A program made the translations under genes and the position numbers. From CAZMGV01 sp964565925 (GTDB lineage Bacteria; JAGRBM01; JAHCIT01): 51,201 nucleotides of DNA. The notes under the pieces were generated by a model. The model did no database searches, was not told where the DNA came from, and saw only the letters and a program-made list of their open reading frames with translations. Positions 1-7,514 of this stretch are shown here, in pieces; within the stretch, counting starts at the first letter, position 1; every line of letters starts with the position of its first letter. The stretch covers positions 1 through 51,201 of the forward strand of contig CAZMGV010000025.1 of NCBI GenBank assembly GCA_964565925.1, given 5' to 3'.

Positions 1-142
1 GCCGGGGTGCGCACTGACCTGGCGGCCGCAGACCGGCGGAAGGCGAGTGGTGGAACCGAAAAGGCGGCTCGGTGACCTGAAATCCCGCATGCCGCGATAG
101 GTCCTTGAAAACTGAATAGCCGGGGATGCGGCCCCGGTAACG

Positions 143-214
143 CACCACTCCCCCAGCCCCCTCTCCGTAGTCACGGAGAGGGGGAAAGCCGCGAAGGCGG
201 CCGGGGGTGTGGTG
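143..214. repeat. REP-like palindrome with three stems
   Basis: An outer stem pairs 143-154 with 203-214 (11 of 12 positions). It encloses a perfect 12-bp hairpin (157-168 with 173-184) and a 5-bp GCCGC/GCGGC hairpin (188-192 with 197-201), giving a three-way junction. Just left of it, a CCGGGG/CCCCGG hairpin spans 120-137. The element lies 20 bases past the uvrC stop. Its C-rich arms resemble dispersed REP-type palindromes of proteobacteria; it could also help end uvrC transcription, but there is no T-run. No gene is visible in 1-233. Confidence 0.6.
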
Positions 215-233
215 AGAATTTACGCCGTTCGGC

Positions 234-2315
234 CTAGCTCCCCGGGTGGAAAAACCCGTGGATCTTTTGCGCCAGTGCTTCGCTCACGCCCTGCACCGCT
301 TTCAGTTCGTCCAGGGTCGCCTTGCGGACTCCGTCCAGCGATCCGAACGTCTTAAGAAGCCGCATGCGGCGCGCGGGGCCCACGCCCTCGATCTCGTCGA
401 GCTGCGAGCGGAACCGGAGCTTCTCGCGGAGCTTCCTCTGGTAGCGGATGGCGAACCGGTGGGACTCGTCGCGCAGGTGCGTCAGCAGCTTGTATTCGGC
501 CGATCCGGATTCGAGCGGGCGGGGGTCGTCCTCGCCGGGCCGGAAGACGCGCTCCTCCGACCGGACCGAATCCTTCACCGTGAACTTGTCGGCCGGTTTC
601 TCCGCATACCGGCCGTCCAGCACCCGCGACTTGGCGAGCGAGCCCAGATCCGGCGCGTCGTCCCGGGCCGAGATGCCCAGCGCGTCGCTGGCCCGGATCA
701 GCTCCGCGAGCTGGCCCTTGCCGCCGTCCACGATCATGAGATCGGGCAGCCGCCATTCGTCGCCATCATTCGAGTCCGGATTCGCATCTGAACCTGCCGC
801 CGGGGCTCTGGACAGGCGGCGCGTCAGCACCTCCCGCATCGCCGCGAAGTCGTCGCCGCCTTCCACCGTCTTGATCTGGTATTTGCGGTAGAGGCGGCGC
901 ACCGGCTCGCCCATGTGGAACACGACGCGGCTCGCCGCCGTGAACTGCCCGCCCAGGTGCGAGATGTCGTAGCACTCGATCCAGACCGGCAGGCGTTTCA
1001 GCCCGAGCTTCTGCCGCATCCGCTCGAGCATCTCTTTCACCTTCTGGTCCTCTGCTTTGCGCCGGTCGAGCGCCTCCCGCGCGTTGCGGTTGGCCAGTTC
1101 GATCTGCTTGGCCCGGTCGCCGCGCTGCGGGACGATCACCTCGACCTTGCCGCGGCGCTGCTGCGCGATGAACGCATTCAGCGCCTCGATCCCCTCGATC
1201 CCGAACGGCAGCAGGATTTCCTCCGGCACGTAGTTGTCGTTACCGTAGTAGCGGGCGAGGAACTGCTCGACCCGCTCCGACGGCGAGAAGCCGTACATCT
1301 CGACGTGGACCGAGCGGGTTTCGAGCAGCGTGCCGCCGCGCACGAACAGCAATTGAATAACGCCGTCGGCGCCGTCCTGGTGAAAACCGACGACATCCCG
1401 GTCCACCAGATCCATCGACACCACTGGATGGCGCTCGATGGTCTCCTCGATCGCCTGGATCTGGTCGCGGTATCTGGCGGCCTTCTCGTAGTCGGTCGCC
1501 TCGGCGGCGGCCTCCATCTTCTTCCGCAGGTCGCCGATTACTACGCGGCCGCGGCCGGACAGCACCATCGACACCGCTTTCACGCGCTCGGCGTAATCCT
1601 TTGCCTCAATCAGGTTCACGCACGGCGCCGTGCAGCGGCCGATCTCGTATTCGATGCAGGGTCTTGTCCGGCGGTCGAACTCGGCGTCGGTGCAGGTGCG
1701 CAGGCCGAACGTCCGCTGGAGAATGTCGAGAGTTTCCCGGGCGAGCATCGCCGATCCGTAGGGCCCGAAATATTTCGCCCCGTCATGGACCGGCCGGCGC
1801 ATGGCGAGCGCCCGGGGCCACGGGTGATCGACGGTCAGCTGGATGACGAGATAGGACTTATCGTCCTTGAGGTCGATGTTGTACCGGGGCTTGTGCCGCT
1901 TGATCAGCGTGTTCTCGAGGAAGATCGCCTCTTCCTCGGTGCGCGTGACGACGGTTTCGATTCGGCGGATCCTGGGCAGCAGGAACCGGATCTGGAACCG
2001 GCCGTCGTCACTGCGCTGGAAATAGCTGCGGACGCGGTTTCTTAAGACCTTCGCCTTGCCGACGTAGAGAATATCCCCCCGGTCGTCGTGGAACAGATAC
2101 ACCCCGGGCTCTTTCGGAAGCTCGCCGGCCTGCTCCAGCAGCTTTACCCGGCGCGCCTCGGGGTCGTCGGGTAACGCCGGGGGCAATGACGGAACATCCA
2201 GCGCCGGTTTAACTGGCGTTTGATCAGACAGCTGGCCGGGCGGCAGGTCGGACGGCTGGCCGGGCGGTTGTTCAGGCGGTTTCTGCACGGGAGGAGTATA
2301 GACCGTCCGGCACAA
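234..2315 (-). CDS. uvrC: Excinuclease ABC subunit C (UvrC)
   Basis: UvrC makes the two incisions on either side of a DNA lesion after UvrA/UvrB recognition in nucleotide excision repair. Visible in order: a GIY-YIG nuclease domain (GVY at residues 71-73, YVG at 84-86), a UVR motif near 270-300 that binds UvrB, the RNase H-like nuclease core (ECYDISH and VDGGKGQL motifs), and a C-terminal tandem helix-hairpin-helix. The 693 residues exceed the usual ~600 because of a Pro-rich N-terminal tail of about 55 residues encoded by short direct repeats (2215-2290), plus an insert in the RNase H domain. The TTG start is one base after the stop of the upstream gene, suggesting coupled translation. A GTG nine codons in is an alternative; the start is uncertain but the function is not. 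Confidence 0.96.
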   Translation of the reverse strand: MCRTVYTPPVQKPPEQPPGQPSDLPPGQLSDQTPVKPALDVPSLPPALPDDPEARRVKLLEQAGELPKEPGVYLFHDDRGDILYVGKAKVLRNRVRSYFQRSDDGRFQIRFLLPRIRRIETVVTRTEEEAIFLENTLIKRHKPRYNIDLKDDKSYLVIQLTVDHPWPRALAMRRPVHDGAKYFGPYGSAMLARETLDILQRTFGLRTCTDAEFDRRTRPCIEYEIGRCTAPCVNLIEAKDYAERVKAVSMVLSGRGRVVIGDLRKKMEAAAEATDYEKAARYRDQIQAIEETIERHPVVSMDLVDRDVVGFHQDGADGVIQLLFVRGGTLLETRSVHVEMYGFSPSERVEQFLARYYGNDNYVPEEILLPFGIEGIEALNAFIAQQRRGKVEVIVPQRGDRAKQIELANRNAREALDRRKAEDQKVKEMLERMRQKLGLKRLPVWIECYDISHLGGQFTAASRVVFHMGEPVRRLYRKYQIKTVEGGDDFAAMREVLTRRLSRAPAAGSDANPDSNDGDEWRLPDLMIVDGGKGQLAELIRASDALGISARDDAPDLGSLAKSRVLDGRYAEKPADKFTVKDSVRSEERVFRPGEDDPRPLESGSAEYKLLTHLRDESHRFAIRYQRKLREKLRFRSQLDEIEGVGPARRMRLLKTFGSLDGVRKATLDELKAVQGVSEALAQKIHGFFHPGS

Positions 2316-2316
2316 C

Positions 2317-3105
2317 TTAGGCCCGGGTCACGGCCAGTTCGTCCCCTTCGGAGGTTTCTTCGCCCCCCTGGTCCACCAGACGGCGGGACAACGCCCGGCC
2401 GGGTTCGCCGCCCGACAGCACGACGATGTCGCGGGCCGGGGAGAACCGGTTCAGCAGCGCCACGAACCGGTCCAGCGATTCGGTTATACAGGCGGCCGTG
2501 AGCGGTTCGTTCACCACGAGCGGCGGGAACTCCGCCAGCTGGTCATCAATGCCGATCAGCGAGAGGTCCAGTTCCAGAAAGATGCTTTCCAGTTCCGCAT
2601 GCGCGGGCCGGTTGGCCCACCAGTCTTTCAAAAAATAAACCGACCCGGCGGCAGCCAGGCCGCCCAGAATGTGCGGCACGAAGTGACCGAACAGCTCGTC
2701 CCAGGACCAGAAGAGCAGCGGCAGCGGAAACAGGACCATCGCGGCGATCCAGAGCTGCGCCACGTTCCAGAGCAGCTGAAACTGGGTCTCCTGAAGGTCC
2801 AGAACCTTTTCGTGCGCAATCGTCCACCGGCCTTCGGTCGCGCGCCGCTCGGCCTTGAGCGCCGAAATGTCGCTTTTCGCGGCGATCCGGTCCAGCTCCG
2901 ATTCGAGCGCGGCGACCGATTGGGCGGCGACCGGTTCCGCCGCTGTCGTAATGGTGATCCCTTCACCGCGGATACGGCGGATGAGCGTCAGATTGGGACC
3001 GAGTTCAATGGAACGGCTTTCAGCCGAGCGGCTTTCCGGCAGCCGGTTTTCAGAAGCCTGGCCTTCAGAAGACCGGGTTCGCGCCAGCTGTACGGTAATA
3101 CGCAC
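2317..3105 (-). CDS. Membrane protein of unknown function, two TM segments
   Basis: I do not recognise this 262-residue protein. It has a Ser/Glu/Arg-rich N-terminal 35 residues with repetitive SRSAESRS-type sequence, a stretch likely to form a coiled coil (about 60-105), two adjacent hydrophobic segments (about 110-133 and 142-160) and a soluble C-terminal half. The hairpin arrangement predicts both termini in the cytoplasm. The GTG start is preceded by GGGGAG that overlaps the stop of yjbQ, so translation is probably coupled. It is the fourth gene of a minus-strand operon and abuts uvrC, but nothing ties it functionally to DNA repair. Confidence is high that it is a gene and low on any role. 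Confidence 0.75.
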   Translation of the reverse strand: MRITVQLARTRSSEGQASENRLPESRSAESRSIELGPNLTLIRRIRGEGITITTAAEPVAAQSVAALESELDRIAAKSDISALKAERRATEGRWTIAHEKVLDLQETQFQLLWNVAQLWIAAMVLFPLPLLFWSWDELFGHFVPHILGGLAAAGSVYFLKDWWANRPAHAELESIFLELDLSLIGIDDQLAEFPPLVVNEPLTAACITESLDRFVALLNRFSPARDIVVLSGGEPGRALSRRLVDQGGEETSEGDELAVTRA

Positions 3106-3112
3106 GGCGGCG

Positions 3113-3526
3113 CTACTCCCCCATCACCTTCACGACGACCCGCTTTTTACGCTGGCCGTCGAACTCCGCGTAGTAGATCTGCTGCCACGGTCCGAAATCG
3201 AGTTTTCCCTTGGTGACCGGGCAGATCACCTGGTGGTGGACGATCATGCTTTTCAGGTGCGCGTCCGCATTGTCCTCGCCGGTCTGGTGATGATGGTAGT
3301 CGGGCCGGGCGGGGGCCAGTTCCTCCAGCCACTTGTCGATGTCCCGGATCAGCCCCGACTCGGCGTCGTTCACATACACGCCCGCGGTGATGTGCATGGC
3401 GGACACCAGCACCATGCCCTCCTGGATGCCGCTTTTGGTGACGGCGGCCTGGACCTCGTCCGTGATCAGCACATAGTCGCGCCGTTTCTTGGTATTGAAC
3501 CAGAGGTATTCGGTAAGCGTCTTCAA
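3113..3526 (-). CDS. yjbQ: YjbQ / UPF0047 family protein
   Basis: A compact 137-residue single-domain protein matching the YjbQ (UPF0047) family in length and motifs: HITAGVYVNDAE near residues 45-57, DNADAHLKSMI with conserved Asp and His, and GPWQQIYYAEFDG before a basic C-terminal strand. Some family members have weak thiamine phosphate synthase activity, but the physiological role is unsettled; no thiamine genes are nearby. The TTG start overlaps the TGA stop of the upstream diguanylate cyclase gene as TTGA, with GAGGAC about eight bases before it, so the two are translationally coupled. Confidence 0.9.
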   Translation of the reverse strand: MKTLTEYLWFNTKKRRDYVLITDEVQAAVTKSGIQEGMVLVSAMHITAGVYVNDAESGLIRDIDKWLEELAPARPDYHHHQTGEDNADAHLKSMIVHHQVICPVTKGKLDFGPWQQIYYAEFDGQRKKRVVVKVMGE

Positions 3527-4647
3527 ATGTAGGCGTCCTCGGTACCGCCCGGGTCTTCTTCCTGAATCCCGAGGATCACGCGGTTGCGGCCGGCGTCCTT
3601 GGCCGCGTACATCGCCCGGTCGGCGATCTTGAGGAAGGCGTCCTTGTTCTGTTCCGGAGTGTACCGCTTGCGGACATGGTCATGGAAACTGGCGATGCCG
3701 ATAGAGCAGGTGATAAGCCCGCCGATCTTGAGCGGAGGGCCGTAGGGCCCTTCCGACGACAGGAAGACATACTCCTCGATCCGTTTCCGCAGGTCTTCGC
3801 AGAGCGCCGCCGCTTCGTGAAGCTCCTGCTGGGCGAGGATCATGACGAACTCGTCGCCGCCGTACCGGGCCAGCACCGCGCCCGGCAGCGCCATCACCTG
3901 CCGCATCAGGTAGCCGATCTCTTTGAGCACCATGGAGCCGGCCATGTGGCCGTGGGTGTCGTTCACCTGCTTGAAGTGGTCCAGATCCATGAACACGAGA
4001 CTTAAGGGATGTCCGGTCGAGGTCGCGTCGATGATGTCGCGGGTCAGCTGGGCATGGAAATACCGGTCGTTGTAGAGGCCCGTCAGCGTATCCCGCTGCG
4101 CCATGTCCCGCAGCTTCTCGGCGTCGAGCGCGTTCATGAGCACCGATGACATGTAGTCCGCGAAGATCGCGATCAGCTTCAGTTCGCGGTCGGTAAAGGG
4201 CAGCTCGTTGGGTTTCTTGCGCAGGATCAGCGCGCCGCAGACGGATTTTTCGATCGTGACCGGCACTCCGATGACCGGGGCCTGGAAGGTCTCGTCGGTG
4301 CCCAGGAACGGAACCGATTCCAGGTAGATCTTTCCCGCGGTACCTGCGTAGGCCGGTTCCGTGGATCCCGGGAGCGTGAGATACGGCCCCTGCCCGAGCG
4401 AGGCGATCACGACCAGATCGTTTTCACGGCGGTCGGACTGCTTGGTGATCGGATTGTCGAGGTAGAGCGCCGCGCTGGCGCACGGGACGAACGCCACGGC
4501 GCGGGACAGGACGTCTTCAAGTACCGAGTCGACCGGGATTTCCGGGGGGATTTCGAGCGTCTTGCGGCGCCGGTCCAGGAAAACCCGCAGCTTGATCCTC
4601 GGAAGAGAACCTACCGTGGAACCGTCCGCTCTGCGGGTGATCGGCAT
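3523..4647 (-). CDS. GAF-GGDEF diguanylate cyclase
   Basis: A 374-residue cytoplasmic signalling protein that should make cyclic di-GMP from two GTP. An N-terminal GAF-like sensor domain spans about 40-172 and a GGDEF domain about 178-355. The active-site loop reads YGGDEF (GGDEF at 263-267), and MDLDHFKQVND, with the metal-binding Asp, precedes it, so it looks catalytically intact. The RxxD inhibitory site normally found five residues before GGDEF is absent (the sequence there is LPGA), so product inhibition through that site is not expected. The ATG start lies six bases after the DUF3467 gene. It has no membrane segment, so its signal is presumably cytoplasmic. Confidence 0.93.
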   Translation of the reverse strand: MPITRRADGSTVGSLPRIKLRVFLDRRRKTLEIPPEIPVDSVLEDVLSRAVAFVPCASAALYLDNPITKQSDRRENDLVVIASLGQGPYLTLPGSTEPAYAGTAGKIYLESVPFLGTDETFQAPVIGVPVTIEKSVCGALILRKKPNELPFTDRELKLIAIFADYMSSVLMNALDAEKLRDMAQRDTLTGLYNDRYFHAQLTRDIIDATSTGHPLSLVFMDLDHFKQVNDTHGHMAGSMVLKEIGYLMRQVMALPGAVLARYGGDEFVMILAQQELHEAAALCEDLRKRIEEYVFLSSEGPYGPPLKIGGLITCSIGIASFHDHVRKRYTPEQNKDAFLKIADRAMYAAKDAGRNRVILGIQEEDPGGTEDAYI

Positions 4648-4653
4648 GAAACC

Positions 4654-4998
4654 TCAGTTCACCGTTCCGTCGGTCTTGATCACGGGGATCGGCGGTGCGT
4701 TCACGATATCGGTTTCGATCTTTCCGAACCGGGCCTCGTAGCGCGATACCGATTCCGCCAGCGCCTTCAGGAACCGTTTCGCCTGCCGGGGGTTCACGAT
4801 CACGCGGCTGCGTACCGTGGCGGTGTTGATCCCCTCGGCGCCCGTCGCCTGCGGCGGCATGAAGCAGAAATCGAACACGAATTCGTTTTCGGCGGCGTTC
4901 ACAAGCGTCAGGTTCGCATAGGCGCCCTGCAGCAGTTCGGTGGGACACTGTATCTGGAGCCGGATCGCATCGGGTTTCCGGTCGGCCGTATCGGACAT
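4654..4998 (-). CDS. DUF3467 domain protein
   Basis: A 114-residue protein with the pattern of DUF3467: GAYANLTLVN, then NEFVFDFCFMPPQ, then VRSRVIVNPRQAKRFLKAL and a C-terminal YEARFGKI. The function of this small family is unknown. It is the first gene of the minus-strand operon running to uvrC, with an AAGGAG ribosome-binding site ending seven bases before the ATG and a promoter-like sequence just upstream. The family assignment is from memory of its motif pattern and is fairly secure. Confidence 0.85.
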   Translation of the reverse strand: MSDTADRKPDAIRLQIQCPTELLQGAYANLTLVNAAENEFVFDFCFMPPQATGAEGINTATVRSRVIVNPRQAKRFLKALAESVSRYEARFGKIETDIVNAPPIPVIKTDGTVN

Positions 4999-5026
4999 CG
5001 GGGTTACTCCTTGCAGTTGAAGGGAG

Positions 5027-5056
5027 AAGATACGGGCAAAAGGGCGCGAAGGGCAA
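5027..5056 (-). promoter_or_regulatory. Predicted sigma-70-type promoter of the DUF3467-uvrC operon
   Basis: On the minus strand TTGCCC (5056-5051) and TATCTT (5032-5027) are 18 bases apart and lie about 30 bases before the ATG of the first operon gene. It is the only well-placed pair in the 98-base gap behind the CDF transporter gene. Confidence 0.45.
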
Positions 5057-5096
5057 CCCCCGGATTGCCCGGTCCGGCGGATAGTTCAGTCAGAGT

Positions 5097-5999
5097 TCAG
5101 TCGACAGGTTCGGTATGGACGGTGACGTCGCGGATACCTTCGAACGTCCGGCGGATGGCGTCACCCACTTCATGGCTGACGCTGTGGGCCCGCCCGATGG
5201 TCATGTCCGGGTCCACCTGTATGCTCAGGTCCACGAAAATCATGCCCGGCGAACCCCGCGAACGGATATGGGTGCAGCTCACCACCCCGTTCACGGCAAG
5301 GCAGATCGCCCTTACCTGACCGGCATCCAGCAGGGCCCTGTCAGCCAGATAGTCGGCGTTTTCGCGGATGATCTGGAGCCCGGCCCAGAGAATCCAGACC
5401 GCGACAATTGTCCCGAACACGGGGTCGGCCCAGGCAAAACCGAAATGACCCAGTACGACCGACCCGATAACGGCGACCGTGACCAGCAGGTCGCTGGCGG
5501 TATGGGCGGAATCGGAGATGAGGAACTGGCTCTTCAGTTCCTTGCCCTTGCGCCGCTCGTACACGGCCACAAACAGGTTGACCGCGAAAGTGCCCACCAT
5601 GACGGCCAGCACCTGGCCCGACGGCCTGGAGGGATGCACGACGCCGGTCAGTTTGTCGTAGACCTCGGTCCCGACCGTAGTGGCTGTGCCGAGCAGAAAA
5701 AGTCCGACACCGGCGGCGGCGAAGATCTCGAGCTTCTGGTGCCCGTAGGGGTGGTCGTCGTCCGGAGGCCGCGAGGCGTAATAAAGGCTGACGAGACCGA
5801 TCACGTTGGAAAGCCCGTCGGTCAATGAATGCAGTCCGTCGGCGTAGACGGCGACAAGCCCCGACGTTTTGCCGTAGACGATCTTCAGACCGGCCACGAG
5901 CAGATTGAGACCCAGCGTCAGCCATAGGACGTACGCCACGGCGCGGTCACTGCTACGGGCGGGCTCCGGCAATCTGGACGGCTTCTGTCCTTCCGGCAT
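5097..5999 (-). CDS. Cation diffusion facilitator (CDF) transporter
   Basis: A 300-residue inner-membrane metal/proton antiporter of the CDF family, which exports divalent cations such as Zn, Fe or Mn. About six hydrophobic segments fill residues 20-215. Two metal-site motifs are present: DGLHSLTD in TM2 and DSAHTASD in TM5, both of the HxxxD type; His in the TM2 site is typical of Zn-selective members, but substrate cannot be fixed from sequence. A ~75-residue cytoplasmic dimerisation domain follows (from about GVVSCTHIRSRG to the end). It diverges from the hydrolase gene across a 105-base gap. The direct repeat GTTCAGTC occurs twice around its stop codon. Confidence 0.93.
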   Translation of the reverse strand: MPEGQKPSRLPEPARSSDRAVAYVLWLTLGLNLLVAGLKIVYGKTSGLVAVYADGLHSLTDGLSNVIGLVSLYYASRPPDDDHPYGHQKLEIFAAAGVGLFLLGTATTVGTEVYDKLTGVVHPSRPSGQVLAVMVGTFAVNLFVAVYERRKGKELKSQFLISDSAHTASDLLVTVAVIGSVVLGHFGFAWADPVFGTIVAVWILWAGLQIIRENADYLADRALLDAGQVRAICLAVNGVVSCTHIRSRGSPGMIFVDLSIQVDPDMTIGRAHSVSHEVGDAIRRTFEGIRDVTVHTEPVD

Positions 6000-6104
6000 T
6001 TAATGAAAGTCCTTCACCGGCTCTGTTGGCAGTCGGAGGAATGGGGAGTCAAGATCATCGTCGCTCCCGGTCCTCAACGTTAGCCGCAAACGGAGACTTC
6101 CGTC

Positions 6105-6851
6105 ATGAAAATCCGCGTTTCGCCCTCCAGTATAGCCGCCCTGGCCCTCATCCTTCTCACCGCCGCGCTCACCCGGGCCCGCGCCGACGAGATCGAAATC
6201 CGGACTCCGGACGGGATCGTGCTGCGCGGAACCTATCGCAAGGCCGACGGCGACGGCACCCGCGCGGCGCTGCTTCTCCATATGCTGGGGAAAGCCCGGC
6301 AGGATTACGCGCCGCTCGAGACGCTGCTCCTCGAAAAAGGCATCTCCACGTTCGCGTTCGATTTCCGGGGACACGGCGATTCGACCAAGAAGGCCTCCGG
6401 CGAGGAGATCAACTACCGGTCCTTCGATGACCGGAGCTGGCCGGACATCGTGAAAGACGTCTCTCCAGCGCTCAGTTTTCTGGAATCCCACGGACACAAG
6501 CGGCAGGACATCACCATCGTCGGAGCCTCTATCGGGGCCAACGCCGCCATTATCGCCGCCAGCCGGGATCTCCAGATCCGGACGGCGGTGCTGCTGTCGC
6601 CCGGCATGAACTACCGGACGCTCCGGATCGAGGACGCCCTTACCGCCTGGGACAAACGGCCCCTGCTCGTGATGGCGACCGACGGCGATACGTATGCGGC
6701 GACGACGGCCCAGAAGATCCGGGACCTCCTGGCGAAGAACACGAAAGTGACGGTCAGCCTGTTCCCGGGCTTTAACGCCCACGGCACCGCCCTGTTCGAC
6801 GGCGTCCCCGGTTCGACCCAGAAAATCGCCGACTGGATCGCCGACCACTGA
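6105..6851 (+). CDS. Secreted alpha/beta hydrolase
   Basis: A 248-residue alpha/beta-hydrolase-fold enzyme. Residues 1-28 form a Sec signal peptide ending TRARA, so it is exported to the periplasm. The nucleophile elbow is GASIGAN with Ser142; His226 in FNAHGT and Asp193 or Asp195 (ATDGD) complete a plausible triad. The HMLGK loop at about 59-63 supplies the oxyanion side. An FDFRGHGDS segment is typical of the dienelactone-hydrolase/serine-aminopeptidase-like group. The substrate cannot be told. The start is supported by CGGAGA upstream of the ATG; it is divergently transcribed from the CDF gene. Confidence 0.88.
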   Translation: MKIRVSPSSIAALALILLTAALTRARADEIEIRTPDGIVLRGTYRKADGDGTRAALLLHMLGKARQDYAPLETLLLEKGISTFAFDFRGHGDSTKKASGEEINYRSFDDRSWPDIVKDVSPALSFLESHGHKRQDITIVGASIGANAAIIAASRDLQIRTAVLLSPGMNYRTLRIEDALTAWDKRPLLVMATDGDTYAATTAQKIRDLLAKNTKVTVSLFPGFNAHGTALFDGVPGSTQKIADWIADH

Positions 6852-6895
6852 CCTTATAACCCCGTTTGGGGACACCACCCGGCTCCCTTGCTTAT

Positions 6896-6921
6896 GAACT
6901 TTCAAAAGTATATGAAAGTTC
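6896..6921. promoter_or_regulatory. Inverted repeat before the PLD-like gene
   Basis: GAACTTTC (6896-6903) and GAAAGTTC (6914-6921) are perfect 8-base inverted repeats with a 10-base AT-rich spacer, ending 19 bases before the ATG at 6941. A smaller CCCC/GGGG hairpin lies at 6860-6871. The symmetry fits a dimeric repressor operator, or an RNA hairpin beside the ribosome-binding site. Confidence 0.4.
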
Positions 6922-6940
6922 TGAGAAGAAGGAGCCCCTC

Positions 6941-7492
6941 ATGTCTTCACCGGACTTCAGCTTTCATCCCGCCCAGTGCGAAATAACCCTCGGTAACGAG
7001 GCCTTTCACGATCGTCTTGCCTCCGAGATCCGCAGTGCCAAGCGGGAAATCTGCGATCTCGTGCATCCGGAAACGGCCAAGGGCCACGAAGATCACGACA
7101 TGGACCTGTTCCGGGCCTATTCCGAGGCCATGGACCGGGGGGTGAATGTCCGGTTCACCATGCCGGAACTGATGTGGAAGGTGCTGATCGCCATGTACGT
7201 CCACAAGGAACACGGAAAACTCCGGTTCCTCGCTGAAGACGGCCACATCCGGGTGCTCCCGCAGGTCTGGTCGCCCTACACCGTCTTCGACCGCGAACGC
7301 GTGCTCCTGTGCGTCCGCGAACCCCGCAAGCAGATGCTCTTCATGCAGACGATTCTGGTGCACGATCCCGTGCTCGCCGGACAGCTGGCCGACGGTTACG
7401 ACCGCATGTGGGCCGACAAGGCGAAGATCGTGGACCGGGCTTCCGTACTTGGAGCCAACTGGCGCGAAAAATACGCAAAATCCGCCGCCTGA
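6941..7492 (+). CDS. PLD-like-fold protein of unknown function
   Basis: A soluble protein of 183 residues. The pattern SAKREICDLVHPE, then a helix ending EAMDRGVNVRF, then IRVLP and FDRERVLLCV, then a C-terminal FMQTILVHDP/YDRMWADK block resembles the phospholipase-D-like sensor fold at the C terminus of TrmB-type regulators, but the catalytic HKD motif is missing, so it is probably a binding rather than a hydrolysing domain. No helix-turn-helix is fused to it. The start at 6941 is chosen over an upstream in-frame codon because AAGAAGGAG sits at the right distance. It lies just ahead of the polyprenyl synthase gene and could be co-transcribed. The assignment is by fold pattern only. Confidence 0.6.
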   Translation: MSSPDFSFHPAQCEITLGNEAFHDRLASEIRSAKREICDLVHPETAKGHEDHDMDLFRAYSEAMDRGVNVRFTMPELMWKVLIAMYVHKEHGKLRFLAEDGHIRVLPQVWSPYTVFDRERVLLCVREPRKQMLFMQTILVHDPVLAGQLADGYDRMWADKAKIVDRASVLGANWREKYAKSAA

Positions 7493-7514
7493 ACCTGCGA
7501 CCGAGGAGCCATCC

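Noticed and set aside
82..121. TCCTTGAAAACTGAATAG, similar to sequences seen in rRNA spacers and some CRISPR leaders
   Set aside because: No rRNA, tRNA or repeat-spacer sequence is next to it within the window; the match is short.
6000..6905. Minus-strand frame (301 codons) over the hydrolase gene
   Set aside because: The plus-strand hydrolase has a signal peptide and catalytic motifs; the antisense frame has none.
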